A DNA stretch of 64,000 bases from Nocardia arthritidis. GTDB lineage: Bacteria; Actinomycetota; Actinomycetes; Mycobacteriales; Mycobacteriaceae. Shown one piece after another: positions 17,358-25,835 of this stretch (within the stretch, counting starts at the first letter, position 1; the number at the start of each line of letters is the position of its first letter). The position numbers were made by a program, and so were the translations under genes. The stretch lies in NCBI RefSeq assembly GCF_011801145.1, contig NZ_CP046172.1, positions 7,502,001 to 7,566,000 of the forward strand, given 5' to 3'. The notes beneath the pieces were generated by a model that saw only the letters and a list, made by a program, of their open reading frames with translations, was not told the origin of the DNA and did not search any database.

Positions 17358-18826
17358 GCGCGACCCGGATCCGCAGAATCGTCACCGTCGACGAGCTCAC
17401 CGATATCGCGGAAGAACTGCTGGACAAGGGTTTTCGCCTGGCACTAACCGCCGCGCACGACGACGGGTCCGTGCTGCTGCGCATCGTCTATCTGTTCCTG
17501 GCCGGCCGCCCCGACCGGCGGGTGGAACTGGAATGCCTTGTGCCCGAAACCGATCCGGTGCTCCCGTCGCTTGCGTACATGTCGTTTCCGGCCGGGCGGT
17601 TCGAACGAGAAATGATGGACCTGTACGGGGTCCGCCTGCACGGGCATCCGCGCCCACGACGGTTGGTGCGCCACGCGCACTGGCCAGACGACTGGCATCC
17701 CATGCGCGCAGGCGCCGAAAACCGCCCCGACTTCGGCGGTTCCGGGGAATTGCGCTTTCTCACCGTCGCCGGTGACGGCGTATACGAGATCCCCGTCGGC
17801 CCGGTCCACGCCGGGCTCATCGAACCCGGTCATTTCCGTTTCTCCGTGGTCGGTGAAACCGTCGTCCGGCTCAAGGCCCGGCTGTGGTACGTCCACCGCG
17901 GTATCGAGAGACTCTTCCACGGCCGCCCCGCCACCGGCGCGGTCGAATTGGCCGAACGCATCAGCGGCGACACCTCCGCGGCGCATGCGCTCGCACACAG
18001 CCTGGCCGTCGAAGAAGCCTGCGGCATAACGGTTTCCGATGAGATTCACCGGTTGCGCGCACTGCTCGTCGAACTCGAACGGCTCTACAACCACGCCGCC
18101 GATCTCGGCGCACTCGCCAATGATGTCGGCTTCGGGCTGGCCAATTCGCACGCACTGCGCATCCGCGAACAACTGCTGCGCATCAACGCCTCGGTCACCG
18201 GGCATCGGCTCCTGCGCGGCGCGATCCGGCCGGGTGGCGTTGTCCTGCAAGCGCTTCCGGACCCCGCCCAGCTGTCCGCCATTGCCGCCGATCTGGCCGA
18301 GGTCGCGGAGCTGACGCTGCGTAACGCGGTGATCTACGACCGGTTCGCCGGTGCCGGGGTGCTTGCGGGTGGGGACGCCCGCGCGCTCGGCTGCCTCGGC
18401 TACGCCGCGCGCGCCAGCGGTCTGACCACCGATGCCCGCCTCGACCACCCGACGGTCGACATGCCGGTTACCGAGGTGCGGGCCGATGCCGGCGACGTGC
18501 TCGCCCGCTACACCGTGCGCCGCGACGAATTCGCCGCCACCGCGGCCCTCATCCCATGGATCATCGAAAACCATAGCGGGCCGATGGAATTCGAGAGAAC
18601 GTCGAATGACCGGTCCGGCACCGGTGTCGGTATCGTCGAGGGCTGGCGCGGCACCATCGTGCATCGGGTGGAGATCGATGCCGGCCGGCTGACCCGCGCC
18701 AAAATCGTCGACCCGTCCTGGTTCAACTGGCCCGCGCTCCCGGTGGCGATGAGCGAGACGATCGTGCCCGACTTCCCCTTGGTGAACAAGAGCTTCAACC
18801 TCTCCTACGCGGGCAACGACCTCTGA
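17354..18826 (+). CDS. hycE: HycE-like large subunit lacking NiFe cysteines (NuoC-NuoD fusion)
   Basis: A 490-residue protein. Residues ~1-130 resemble NuoC (FPAGRFEREMMDLYGVRLHG), and ~150-490 resemble NuoD/HycE. At the L1 site, where hydrogenases read RxCGxCxxxH, this protein reads RISGDTSAAH; at the C-terminal L2 site, DPCxxC is replaced by NKSFNLSY. All four NiFe ligands are therefore absent, while the surrounding sequence (SLAVEEACGITVSDE, LLVELERLYNHAADLG) is well kept, arguing against decay. The complex should not bind a NiFe centre; it fits the Ehr (energy-converting hydrogenase-related) class, whose electron partner is unknown. It corresponds to Rv0087. Confidence 0.87.
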   Translation: MSATRIRRIVTVDELTDIAEELLDKGFRLALTAAHDDGSVLLRIVYLFLAGRPDRRVELECLVPETDPVLPSLAYMSFPAGRFEREMMDLYGVRLHGHPRPRRLVRHAHWPDDWHPMRAGAENRPDFGGSGELRFLTVAGDGVYEIPVGPVHAGLIEPGHFRFSVVGETVVRLKARLWYVHRGIERLFHGRPATGAVELAERISGDTSAAHALAHSLAVEEACGITVSDEIHRLRALLVELERLYNHAADLGALANDVGFGLANSHALRIREQLLRINASVTGHRLLRGAIRPGGVVLQALPDPAQLSAIAADLAEVAELTLRNAVIYDRFAGAGVLAGGDARALGCLGYAARASGLTTDARLDHPTVDMPVTEVRADAGDVLARYTVRRDEFAATAALIPWIIENHSGPMEFERTSNDRSGTGVGIVEGWRGTIVHRVEIDAGRLTRAKIVDPSWFNWPALPVAMSETIVPDFPLVNKSFNLSYAGNDL

Positions 18827-18842
18827 GCGCATTTGCCCTGTT

Positions 18843-18880
18843 TGCTAAACTTCGCAACCAAACGACGATTTGGTTGTAAA
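18843..18880 (+). promoter_or_regulatory. arsR promoter operator with perfect palindrome
   Basis: CAACCAAA (18855-18862) and TTTGGTTG (18869-18876) form a perfect 8-bp inverted repeat with a 6-bp spacer, about 40 bp before the arsR start. The left flank adds TGCTAAACTTCG and the right flank TAAAC. Both arms fit a GTTTnnCAACCA-like element also seen at 11731. Autoregulation by the ArsR protein is likely. Confidence 0.6.
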
Positions 18881-18912
18881 CATCGTCCGCGACAGAAGGG
18901 AGCGGCTCACAT

Positions 18913-19242
18913 ATGCCAGGACTGAGCAGGCCCCTCTACCAGATGAAGGCCGACTTCTTCAAAACCCTCGGCCACCCCGTCCGGATCCGCGTACTCGAAT
19001 TGCTCAGCGAGCGGGAGCACGCCGTCTCGGAGATGCTGAGCGAAATCGGGGTCGAACCGGCGAACCTGTCGCAGCAGCTGTCCATCCTGCGCCGCGCCGG
19101 ATTGGTGACGGCCCGCCGCGAGGGACTGTCGGTGACCTACGAACTCACCTCATCGAGCGTGGCGGAACTGCTGGCGACCGCGCGCGCCATCCTCACCGGC
19201 GTCGTCGCGGGTCAGGTCGAGGTTCTCGGACAGTCCGCCTGA
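18913..19242 (+). CDS. ArsR-family transcriptional regulator (Rv0081-like)
   Basis: A 109-residue winged-helix protein: KADFFKTLGHPVRIRVLELL (helix 1-2), then AVSEMLSEIGVEPANLSQQL and SILRRAGLVTARREGLSV (recognition helix and wing). No cysteine is present, so metal sensing of the usual ArsR kind is unlikely. It closely resembles Rv0081 of M. tuberculosis, the hypoxia-linked regulator next to the same hydrogenase-like genes; there it precedes the operon, here it follows it. Start ATG lies behind GAAGGGAG. A palindrome in its promoter and related motifs at 11731 and 19291 are candidate targets. Confidence 0.85.
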   Translation: MPGLSRPLYQMKADFFKTLGHPVRIRVLELLSEREHAVSEMLSEIGVEPANLSQQLSILRRAGLVTARREGLSVTYELTSSSVAELLATARAILTGVVAGQVEVLGQSA

Positions 19243-19290
19243 TACTCCCGCACACCCGGCCCGCGTCCGCACAGTCACTGATTGCAGGAT

Positions 19291-19310
19291 TTCTAAACTA
19301 GTAGTTTCGC
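19291..19310 (+). promoter_or_regulatory. Operator-like element before pckG
   Basis: AAACTAGTAGTTT (19295-19307) is a 6+1+6 palindrome directly upstream of the pckG ribosome site, flanked as CTAAAC...GTTTCGC. CTAAAC and GTTTCGC also occur in the promoter of the hydrogenase-like operon. It may be bound by the neighbouring ArsR protein. Confidence 0.4.
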
Positions 19311-19326
19311 GAAGGAGACAACCACC

Positions 19327-21162
19327 GTGATCGAAAGCCCGACCAGCATCACCGGGATCGGCCAGGCGCCGACCGACCATGCGGGCATCCTGACCTGGGT
19401 GACCGAGATCGCCGAGCTCACCGCGCCCGATCGCATCGTGTTCTGCGACGGCACCCGCGACGAATGGGATCGGCTGACCGGACTGCTGGTCGAGAAGGGC
19501 ACCTTCGTGCCGTTGACGGCGAAGCCGAACTCCTTCTGGTGTGTATCGGATCCCGACGATGTCGCGCGCGTGGAGGACCGCACGTTCATCTGCTCCGAAA
19601 ACCGCGGCGACGCGGGCCCGACGAACAACTGGGTCGATCCGCTGGACATGCGCACGGTGATGACCGAGCACTACCGGGCCGCGATGGCCGGGCGCACCAT
19701 GTACGTGATCGCCTTCTGCATGGGACCTTTGGATGCGGATGATCCGAAATACGGTGTGCAGATCACCGATTCGGAATACGTCGCGGTATCCATGCAAATC
19801 ATGACTCGGTCCGGTACGCCGGTGTGGGAAAAGCTCACCGACGGAATAGATTTCGTCAAATGCCTGCATTCGGTCGGCGCGCCGCTCGCCCCGGGGCAGG
19901 CCGATGTCGCCTGGCCGTGCGACAAGATCAAATACATCTCGCACTTCCCGGAGACCCGCACCATCTGGAGCTACGGCTCCGGCTACGGCGGAAACGCACT
20001 GCTCGGCAAGAAATGTTTCGCGCTGCGCATCGCATCGGTGCTCGGCCGCGACGAAGGCTGGCTGGCCGAACATATGCTCATCCTGAAACTGACGTCCCCG
20101 CAAGGGAATACGCACTACATCGCGGCGGCCTTCCCCTCCTCTTGCGGTAAGACCAACCTCGCGATGCTCGAATCCGCACTGCCGGGCTGGTGGGCCGAGA
20201 CGATCGGTGACGATATCGCCTGGCTGCGCTTCGGCGCGGACGGCCGGTTGTACGCGGTGAACCCGGAGACCGGATTCTTCGGTGTCGCACCGGGAACCGG
20301 CGCGAAGACCAACCCGAACGCGATCGCCACCATCGACCGCGGCAACTCGATCTTCACCAACACCGCACGCACCGATGACGGCGACGTGTGGTGGGAGGGT
20401 ATGACCGCACAGCCGCCCGCGCACCTGATCGACTGGCACGGCAACGACTGGACGCCGGACTCGGAAACAACTGCCGCACACCCGAATTCGCGGTATTGCA
20501 CCCCCATCGACCAGTGTCCGTCGGTGGCACCCGAATGGAACGACCCGACCGGCGTGCCGCTCTCGGCGATCTTCTTCGGCGGCCGACGCGCCGGTACCAT
20601 ACCGCTGGTCGCCGAATCCTTCGGCTGGGAGCACGGCGTTTTCACCGCATCGGTACTGTCCTCGGAGACCACGGCTGCTGCCGCAGGCAAAGTCGGTGTG
20701 GTGCGCAGGGATCCGATGGCGATGCTGCCCTTCCTCGGCTACCACGTCGGCGACTACTTCGCGCACTGGCTGAAGCTCGGCGCGGCCGCCGACCCGGCCA
20801 AACTGCCGAAGATCTTCCAGGTCAACTGGTTTCGCCGCGGCGCGGACGGCAAATTCCTGTGGCCGGGCTTCGGTGACAATGTGCGCGTGCTGAAATGGGC
20901 GCTGGAGCGGATCGAAGGTACCGCCGACGCCGAATGGACACCGATCGGTCGTGTGCCGACCCTGGACGCACTCGATCTCTCCGGTCTCGGCGAGGAGTAT
21001 CGCGACCTGGTCGCGGCGGCGCTCGCGGTGAACACCGAGGAATGGGTGGCCGAAACCCGTTCGATCGACGAGTGGTACGCCACCATCGGCGGCAACCGGC
21101 TGCCCGACCAACTGCGTGAACAGCTCGCGGCACTCAAACTACGCCTGGTGCAAGCCCGATGA
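19327..21162 (+). CDS. pckG: Phosphoenolpyruvate carboxykinase (GTP)
   Basis: A 611-residue enzyme, full length for the GTP-dependent family. It interconverts oxaloacetate and phosphoenolpyruvate with GTP/GDP in the cytoplasm. Visible features are the P-loop with its active-site Cys ([15 protein letters not shown]), the metal/substrate segment [33 protein letters not shown], and [21 protein letters not shown]. The GTG at 19327 follows GAAGGAGA. It may be under the same ArsR control as the upstream complex. Its stop overlaps the next ATG (ATGA). Confidence 0.95.
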   Translation: MIESPTSITGIGQAPTDHAGILTWVTEIAELTAPDRIVFCDGTRDEWDRLTGLLVEKGTFVPLTAKPNSFWCVSDPDDVARVEDRTFICSENRGDAGPTNNWVDPLDMRTVMTEHYRAAMAGRTMYVIAFCMGPLDADDPKYGVQITDSEYVAVSMQIMTRSGTPVWEKLTDGIDFVKCLHSVGAPLAPGQADVAWPCDKIKYISHFPETRTIWSYGSGYGGNALLGKKCFALRIASVLGRDEGWLAEHMLILKLTSPQGNTHYIAAAFPSSCGKTNLAMLESALPGWWAETIGDDIAWLRFGADGRLYAVNPETGFFGVAPGTGAKTNPNAIATIDRGNSIFTNTARTDDGDVWWEGMTAQPPAHLIDWHGNDWTPDSETTAAHPNSRYCTPIDQCPSVAPEWNDPTGVPLSAIFFGGRRAGTIPLVAESFGWEHGVFTASVLSSETTAAAAGKVGVVRRDPMAMLPFLGYHVGDYFAHWLKLGAAADPAKLPKIFQVNWFRRGADGKFLWPGFGDNVRVLKWALERIEGTADAEWTPIGRVPTLDALDLSGLGEEYRDLVAAALAVNTEEWVAETRSIDEWYATIGGNRLPDQLREQLAALKLRLVQAR

Positions 21163-21359
21163 CCGAACCAACGCTCGCACAACGAATCCGCTACATCTGC
21201 GGCGGCACGCTGCCACCGCGGATGTCGGCCTGGGTGATCAACGACCTCACCGGTCCCGGAGCCGCGCGCCGCTACCTGATGCGCATCCTCATCCCGATCA
21301 TCCCGCCACTGTGCCTGTTCCTGCTCATCCCCGGCCCCCTCTGGATGGGCCTGGCATGA
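21159..21359 (+). CDS. DUF5313-like protein, N-terminal part
   Basis: 66 residues: [19 protein letters not shown], then [20 protein letters not shown] and a hydrophobic [19 protein letters not shown]. This is the first half of a DUF5313-type small membrane protein, normally about 120-140 residues in actinobacteria. It ends early at TGA 21357-21359, with the second half in another frame immediately after. It is coupled to pckG by a 4-base overlap. Confidence 0.6.
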   Translation: MTEPTLAQRIRYICGGTLPPRMSAWVINDLTGPGAARRYLMRILIPIIPPLCLFLLIPGPLWMGLA

Positions 21360-21529
21360 TGGCACTGCTGTACCTACCACTGATCTACTTCACCGTCGCC
21401 CTCATGTACGTCTACCGCCGCCACCGCCTCGCCGGCCACGGCCTCGACCCAGCACTCGCCGACGCCAACGAACGCGCCCGCGCCACCGCCGAACGCGAGG
21501 CCTACGAACGCCGCCACGGCCGCCGCTGA
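21356..21529 (+). CDS. DUF5313-like protein, C-terminal part
   Basis: 57 residues with the second membrane helix (ALLYLPLIYFTVALMYVYRR) and the charged tail (DANERARATAEREAYERR) typical of DUF5313 proteins. It begins in an ATGA overlap with the first half. It is either a split gene read by coupling, or one gene broken by a single-base frameshift or sequencing error near 21356. Confidence 0.5.
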   Translation: MMALLYLPLIYFTVALMYVYRRHRLAGHGLDPALADANERARATAEREAYERRHGRR

Positions 21530-21577
21530 CCTTCGCGCAGCGCCACTATCACTGCGCACCATCCGGGAGGAGCAACC

Positions 21578-21634
21578 GTGACGACGCCGCCCGACCCGGC
21601 ACAACTCCGAACCATCGACGAGGCCGACGTTTAA
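21578..21634 (+). pseudogene. Short ORF with strong ribosome site, probably a truncated gene
   Basis: GGGAGGAG is followed at good spacing by GTG 21578 and only 18 codons (MTTPPDPAQLRTIDEADV) before TAA. Past the stop, the same frame continues KADRDGRPPNVWQRKG to a TGA near 21800, suggesting a nonsense mutation in a longer gene. The rest of 21635-21877 shows no gene. The family is not recognised. Confidence 0.3.
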
Positions 21635-21877
21635 AAGGCCGACCGCGACGGGAGACCACCCAACGTTTGGCAACGCAAAGGACTCCACCAGATGGCACCT
21701 CGAGTGCCCTGCTCGATGGAACCTCCGACGAGGCGACAACTGCACGCCACCATCAGTACGAGGCTCCGGATCGAACCGCGTCCCAAAGACTTTCGGTGAT
21801 GAAACCACCACAATCCGACAGCGCCAACAGTCATCATTGATTGGCAACCATCGTTGTAGCAGGGGCCGAGGGGATCC

Positions 21878-23842
21878 ATGCCCACAAATATCGCTTGGGA
21901 ACAACGGCGGCAGCGGGTCGGGGAAGCTTTACGAAAGATCTCCGGGTTGCACGGTGACCGCCGCAATGCCTTCGAGGCGTTACTGACACATGACCGCACC
22001 TGCCACCTACTTGTTGCGGAACCGCGCACCACGACGGCCGGACAGGCCGATGCATTCCTCCTTCGCCGCACCGGAATCTATGCGCTGACCTTCGCTGAAG
22101 CACTCGACGATTCATTCCTGCACCAACTTCGTGCTCAGACCGCCGACGCCTGTAGCGCTATCACCATGGGACGTAACGCATTCGTCCCATCCGCCGTCCC
22201 GATCGTTCAGGTGTTGCCAGCCGGACGGGCCGATGCCGCCGACGAGCGCGTCGTCGCTGCCACGTTGACCAACCTCGTGAACGTCGTAGCAGCAGAACGT
22301 GTCCGGTACTCCGCCGAGAAGATCACCCAATGGGCGCTCATGCTGTCCCAGCGCCTACCCGGCTATATTCCCATCACCGTCCCGGCGGAAAACACCCAAA
22401 CCCATCGCGATGGCACCGATGACGGCTTGTTCACAGCCGCGGAAGCAAACTCCCGACAACGCGACCACGCCCTGACATTGCGCTGGGAACAGTGGATGCA
22501 TTTCCTCGACAATGAGCAACGCGGATACGTGCGCAAGAACTACACCGGACCTGCTCGTATCGCCGGGCCGGCGGGAACCGGCAAGTCGGTTGTGGCGATG
22601 CATCGACTGGCCAGGATCGCGCGGGAAAGCCGAGGAAGACTTCTTTTCACGACATTCGTAGGCAGTCTGCCCAAATGCCAGGGAGCGGCGTTCCGTAATC
22701 TCGCGCCGGAAGTCGCCGACCGGGTCGAGTTCACCACGCTCCACAGATGGGCGCGAAGGCATCTCGCTGACACCGGAGCGGTCGATTTCGGTCGATATTC
22801 CCTGGACCGTAGAGATATCGACAGTGCCTTCGGCCATGCGTGGCGCGACTCGGGCCGGGCGGATGGCCCGCTCGCACAAGTGATTCCCGACGCCCGGTAC
22901 TGGCACGACGAGATCACCCAGGTGATCGAGGGACGCGGTATCCGCACGGCATCCGAATACCGATCGCTCCGGCGAACCCGGGATCGCTTGAAGTTGCCGC
23001 CGGACCTGCGCGACGAGGTATGGAACCTATACGAGAGCTACGTTGGGTACAAACGCGAAAACGATGTGCTGGACTGGAGCGACGTGCTGCTGCAGGCGCT
23101 CGCGGAGCTGCGCCGTAAACCCCTCGAGGCACGCTACCGAATGGTGATAGTCGATGAGGTGCAAGACATCCCGATGATCGGAGTTCTGTTGGCCGCCGAG
23201 CTGACCGATATCGCGGAGCCGAATTCGTTGCTCCTTGTCGGAGACGGTCAGCAACAGGTTTACCCGGCCGGATGGCGGGTGTCCGAACTCGGATGGGAAT
23301 GGCGTGGACGCAGCGAAGTTCTGCGCGTCAACTACCGCAACCGCCGGGCGGTGCACGAGCACGCCCGCGCGATCGGCGCAGGCAATTCACTCGACGATAC
23401 AGGCGATGTACCCGCCATTCCGCTGCACGACACCACCGCCGCACTCGACGGCGGGTCCGTCGAGCACTGGCGAGGCACCGAATTCGAATTGGCCGACGCA
23501 CTTGCCGACGCGCTCCGGGCCCGCCCCCGACCGCGACCGCCAACGGCCGTAATCGTGGACAACAACCAGCAGGTCGATCGGATCATCGGCAAACTACGCA
23601 GGGCCGGATTCGATGCCCAACACCTCGACCAATACGACTGCACGCCCTCGGAACGGGTCGTGGTGGGAACCGTCTATCTCGCCAAAGGGCTCGACTTTGC
23701 CGAGGTATTCCGGATCGTTGAAGCAAACACGCAGGGAATCACGTCATACGAATCGGATCGCCGGGATCGCCAGAGTTTGGTCGCCGCTACACGAGCCCGT
23801 GACTACCTTTGGATCGGCGTTGTGGGCGAGTCCGGCACCTGA
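21878..23842 (+). CDS. Solitary UvrD/Rep-type SF1 helicase
   Basis: A 654-residue SF1 helicase-like ATPase: Walker A IAGPAGTGKSVVA near 228, Walker B MVIVDEVQDIP near 418, motif III-IV LLLVGDGQQQVYPAGW and VNYRNRRAVHE, and motifs V-VI VVVGTVYLAKGLDFAEV and LVAATRARDYLWIG. The first ~200 residues are not helicase; GQADAFLLRRTGIYALTF near residue 55 is faintly like a NERD-type nuclease core, but this is weak. It stands alone after gene debris, is less GC-rich than its neighbours, and may have been acquired. Such lone nuclease/helicase proteins are often defence or repair genes; no direct evidence here. Confidence 0.82.
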   Translation: MPTNIAWEQRRQRVGEALRKISGLHGDRRNAFEALLTHDRTCHLLVAEPRTTTAGQADAFLLRRTGIYALTFAEALDDSFLHQLRAQTADACSAITMGRNAFVPSAVPIVQVLPAGRADAADERVVAATLTNLVNVVAAERVRYSAEKITQWALMLSQRLPGYIPITVPAENTQTHRDGTDDGLFTAAEANSRQRDHALTLRWEQWMHFLDNEQRGYVRKNYTGPARIAGPAGTGKSVVAMHRLARIARESRGRLLFTTFVGSLPKCQGAAFRNLAPEVADRVEFTTLHRWARRHLADTGAVDFGRYSLDRRDIDSAFGHAWRDSGRADGPLAQVIPDARYWHDEITQVIEGRGIRTASEYRSLRRTRDRLKLPPDLRDEVWNLYESYVGYKRENDVLDWSDVLLQALAELRRKPLEARYRMVIVDEVQDIPMIGVLLAAELTDIAEPNSLLLVGDGQQQVYPAGWRVSELGWEWRGRSEVLRVNYRNRRAVHEHARAIGAGNSLDDTGDVPAIPLHDTTAALDGGSVEHWRGTEFELADALADALRARPRPRPPTAVIVDNNQQVDRIIGKLRRAGFDAQHLDQYDCTPSERVVVGTVYLAKGLDFAEVFRIVEANTQGITSYESDRRDRQSLVAATRARDYLWIGVVGESGT

Positions 23843-23856
23843 CTGTACTGACTGCG

Positions 23857-24918
23857 CTACCGCCCGGTGGCGTTCATGACGGTCTCCGCGACGTCGAGGG
23901 CGGGTTTGGGGTCGCCCTGGTCGGTGAAGAGGCCGAAACCGCTCAGGCCGGGGATCAGGTTGGGGACGTCGGTCAATTCGTAGAAATACAGTGACCGCAC
24001 GCCGTAGGCACCGCGGAACAGTGAGACCGCGGCGAGGATCCGCTGCCAGAATTCGGCCTGTGCCTCGTATCCGGCCGGACCGGTCGGCGTGGGATAGCCG
24101 ACCTCGGTGATATCAATCGGCAGCGTGATCGGCAGCCCTATGTATGCCATCCAGCACCGCGCGGACGCCATTCCCTGCAACTCACCGGCCTCCAGGTAGT
24201 CGCCGATCGGCGTCGCGGCGCTGGCCGGATTCGGGTAGGTGTGCAAGCCGAAGAAGTCCACCGAGCGAATGAATTCCGGAGTCGATATGGCTCGCAGCTG
24301 ATCCCAGAAGCCCGGGAAAATGCCGAAATCGTAGTCCCAATCGAATGCCACCTGCAGTCCGTAACCGTGACCGACCGCCGTCTGCTTCGCCACGATCACG
24401 CCGTCGACGACATCGCGCACCACGTCGGGACTGCTGCCGTCGGTATTCGGCGTCCCGGGCAGGTTCGGTTCGTTGGTGATCTCCACCGCCGACAACCAGG
24501 ACCCGTTGTCGGCGATGATCCGGCGCACGAATTCGACGAACGCGTCGTGCGGTACGCGATCGCCGCCCTTCGGTTCGTCATTGATATTGAGGCTGATCCG
24601 AAATCCCTTGTTCGCCAAGGCCCGCAGCGCGCCGAGCGTATTCGACAGCATCTCCGGCGTATTCGCCGCCGAAACATAGGAGTGCACGGTGAAATTCGGC
24701 AGATCCCCCCGCATCCGGTGCGCCAACGCCGCCGACCGAGGGGTGAGTTCCTCATCGATCACACCGAATGTCATCGGACCCGCGGACGGCAGTGGCGGCA
24801 ACAGCGGCAGCGCCGAGGTACAGGGAATGAGTGGTTGCGCGACAACGGGCGCCGGAAACACGATCCCGGCGCACACAAGCACCGCGACGCCGCTGAACAA
24901 CCTCCTGCTGATCGACAT
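23857..24918 (-). CDS. Secreted glycoside hydrolase-like protein (TIM barrel)
   Basis: 353 residues from an ATG behind GGAGGTAGCG; a longer in-frame start exists upstream but adds a non-protein-like leader. Residues 1-29 are a signal peptide ending near APVVAQ. The mature part resembles a clan-A (GH5/GH39-like) barrel: AVEITNEPNLPG near residue 170 would hold the acid/base Glu (NEP), and PIDITEVGYPTP near 285 the nucleophile Glu. FFGLHTYPNP is a typical substrate-loop segment. It probably acts on an extracellular or cell-wall polysaccharide; the substrate is unknown. Confidence 0.68.
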   Translation of the reverse strand: MSISRRLFSGVAVLVCAGIVFPAPVVAQPLIPCTSALPLLPPLPSAGPMTFGVIDEELTPRSAALAHRMRGDLPNFTVHSYVSAANTPEMLSNTLGALRALANKGFRISLNINDEPKGGDRVPHDAFVEFVRRIIADNGSWLSAVEITNEPNLPGTPNTDGSSPDVVRDVVDGVIVAKQTAVGHGYGLQVAFDWDYDFGIFPGFWDQLRAISTPEFIRSVDFFGLHTYPNPASAATPIGDYLEAGELQGMASARCWMAYIGLPITLPIDITEVGYPTPTGPAGYEAQAEFWQRILAAVSLFRGAYGVRSLYFYELTDVPNLIPGLSGFGLFTDQGDPKPALDVAETVMNATGR

Positions 24919-25078
24919 CGCTACCTCCGCTCGCGGGTAACAAACCGAATCAAATGCTAATCCCCCACAGACCGCCGACCCGGAATTCCCCGGCAGTGTC
25001 CCCCATCGAATTCCCGCTGGTAGACACACAGCGGCACAGCAACCGATGCACTGTTACCGAGCGCATCCACTCTCGGCT

Positions 25079-25486
25079 TCAGAGGTGCCGAATGTCTATC
25101 TCGGTCAGCTCCGGCACTATTCGGGAAACCGTTGTGAAGTCATTGTCGGCGTGAAGCACCGTGAGTCCGTGATGGACCGCTGTCGCGCAGAGCACCAAGT
25201 CGATGGGGCCCGGGCCACGATGTTGACCCTGCTGAGTGAGCTTGTACTGGGCCATCTCGGCCCATCGCCACGAATCCTTGGGCACGGATACCGACTCGAA
25301 CAAGCCGTTCAGCTCGGATTCCATCTGATCCCGGTCCGCAGGACCCCGTGCCGAAAACAAGAACTCGAGCCGGGTCGGTGCGCATATATTGACCGACCCG
25401 GTCTCCAGAACAGAGAACAGCTTGGTTCGGGTCCCCTTATCGCGAAGCAGATTCCAGATGCCGGACGTATCCACCAAATACTTCAC
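25079..25486 (-). CDS. vapC: VapC-type PIN-domain toxin
   Basis: A 135-residue PIN ribonuclease: LVDTSGIWNLL (first Asp), RLEFLFSARG (Glu), GPIDLVLCATAVHHG (Asp) and VLHADNDFTTVSR (Asp) give the usual acidic quartet. VapC toxins cleave RNA and are neutralised by VapB. The GTG start overlaps the stop of the antitoxin gene (GTGA). Confidence 0.9.
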   Translation of the reverse strand: MKYLVDTSGIWNLLRDKGTRTKLFSVLETGSVNICAPTRLEFLFSARGPADRDQMESELNGLFESVSVPKDSWRWAEMAQYKLTQQGQHRGPGPIDLVLCATAVHHGLTVLHADNDFTTVSRIVPELTEIDIRHL

Positions 25487-25710
25487 GCATCGCCCCGCTG
25501 CGCAGCCTTTCGGGCTTCATACGCAGCGATTGCCGCGTCGAAATCGCCGGCCTCGGCCCTCGCAACAAGACGTTCTAGCGCTTCGGACCGCTTCAGCCGT
25601 TGCACCGCCTCACGCAGAGCGGTGTTGACGGTGTCCTTCTTGGTCTTGGTTCCGAATAGCCGCATAGCTTCTGCCAGCAGTGCCGGATCCACATCGATAT
25701 TGGTCGCCAT
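25483..25710 (-). CDS. vapB: VapB-type antitoxin
   Basis: 75 residues with a ribbon-helix-helix N-terminus (ATNIDVDPALLAEAMRLFG, then TKKDTVNTALREAVQR) and a charged C-terminal tail for toxin binding. It precedes and overlaps the PIN toxin gene. The ATG follows GAGGAGGC, and a palindrome upstream probably serves as its operator. Confidence 0.88.
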   Translation of the reverse strand: MATNIDVDPALLAEAMRLFGTKTKKDTVNTALREAVQRLKRSEALERLVARAEAGDFDAAIAAYEARKAAQRGDA

Positions 25711-25735
25711 GGCTGGCCTCCTCGCACAAGACGAG

Positions 25736-25751
25736 CCGCACTGTTGTGCGG
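25736..25751 (-). promoter_or_regulatory. Palindrome upstream of vapB
   Basis: CCGCAC-TGTT-GTGCGG is a perfect 6-bp inverted repeat centred about 33 bp before the vapB start. Its position fits an operator for VapBC autoregulation. A nearby TAGGAT on the minus strand could be a -10 element. Confidence 0.45.
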
Positions 25752-25835
25752 TATGTACATCCTAGCTCAGAACGGAGCCTCCACGACAAAACAGGCCGGT
25801 CCTTCGACCAGTGAGCAGGTGATCCGCTGCGAGAG

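Noticed and set aside
17354..18826. Annotation as formate hydrogenlyase / NiFe hydrogenase
   Set aside because: All four NiFe-binding cysteines are substituted and no formate dehydrogenase or maturation gene lies nearby.
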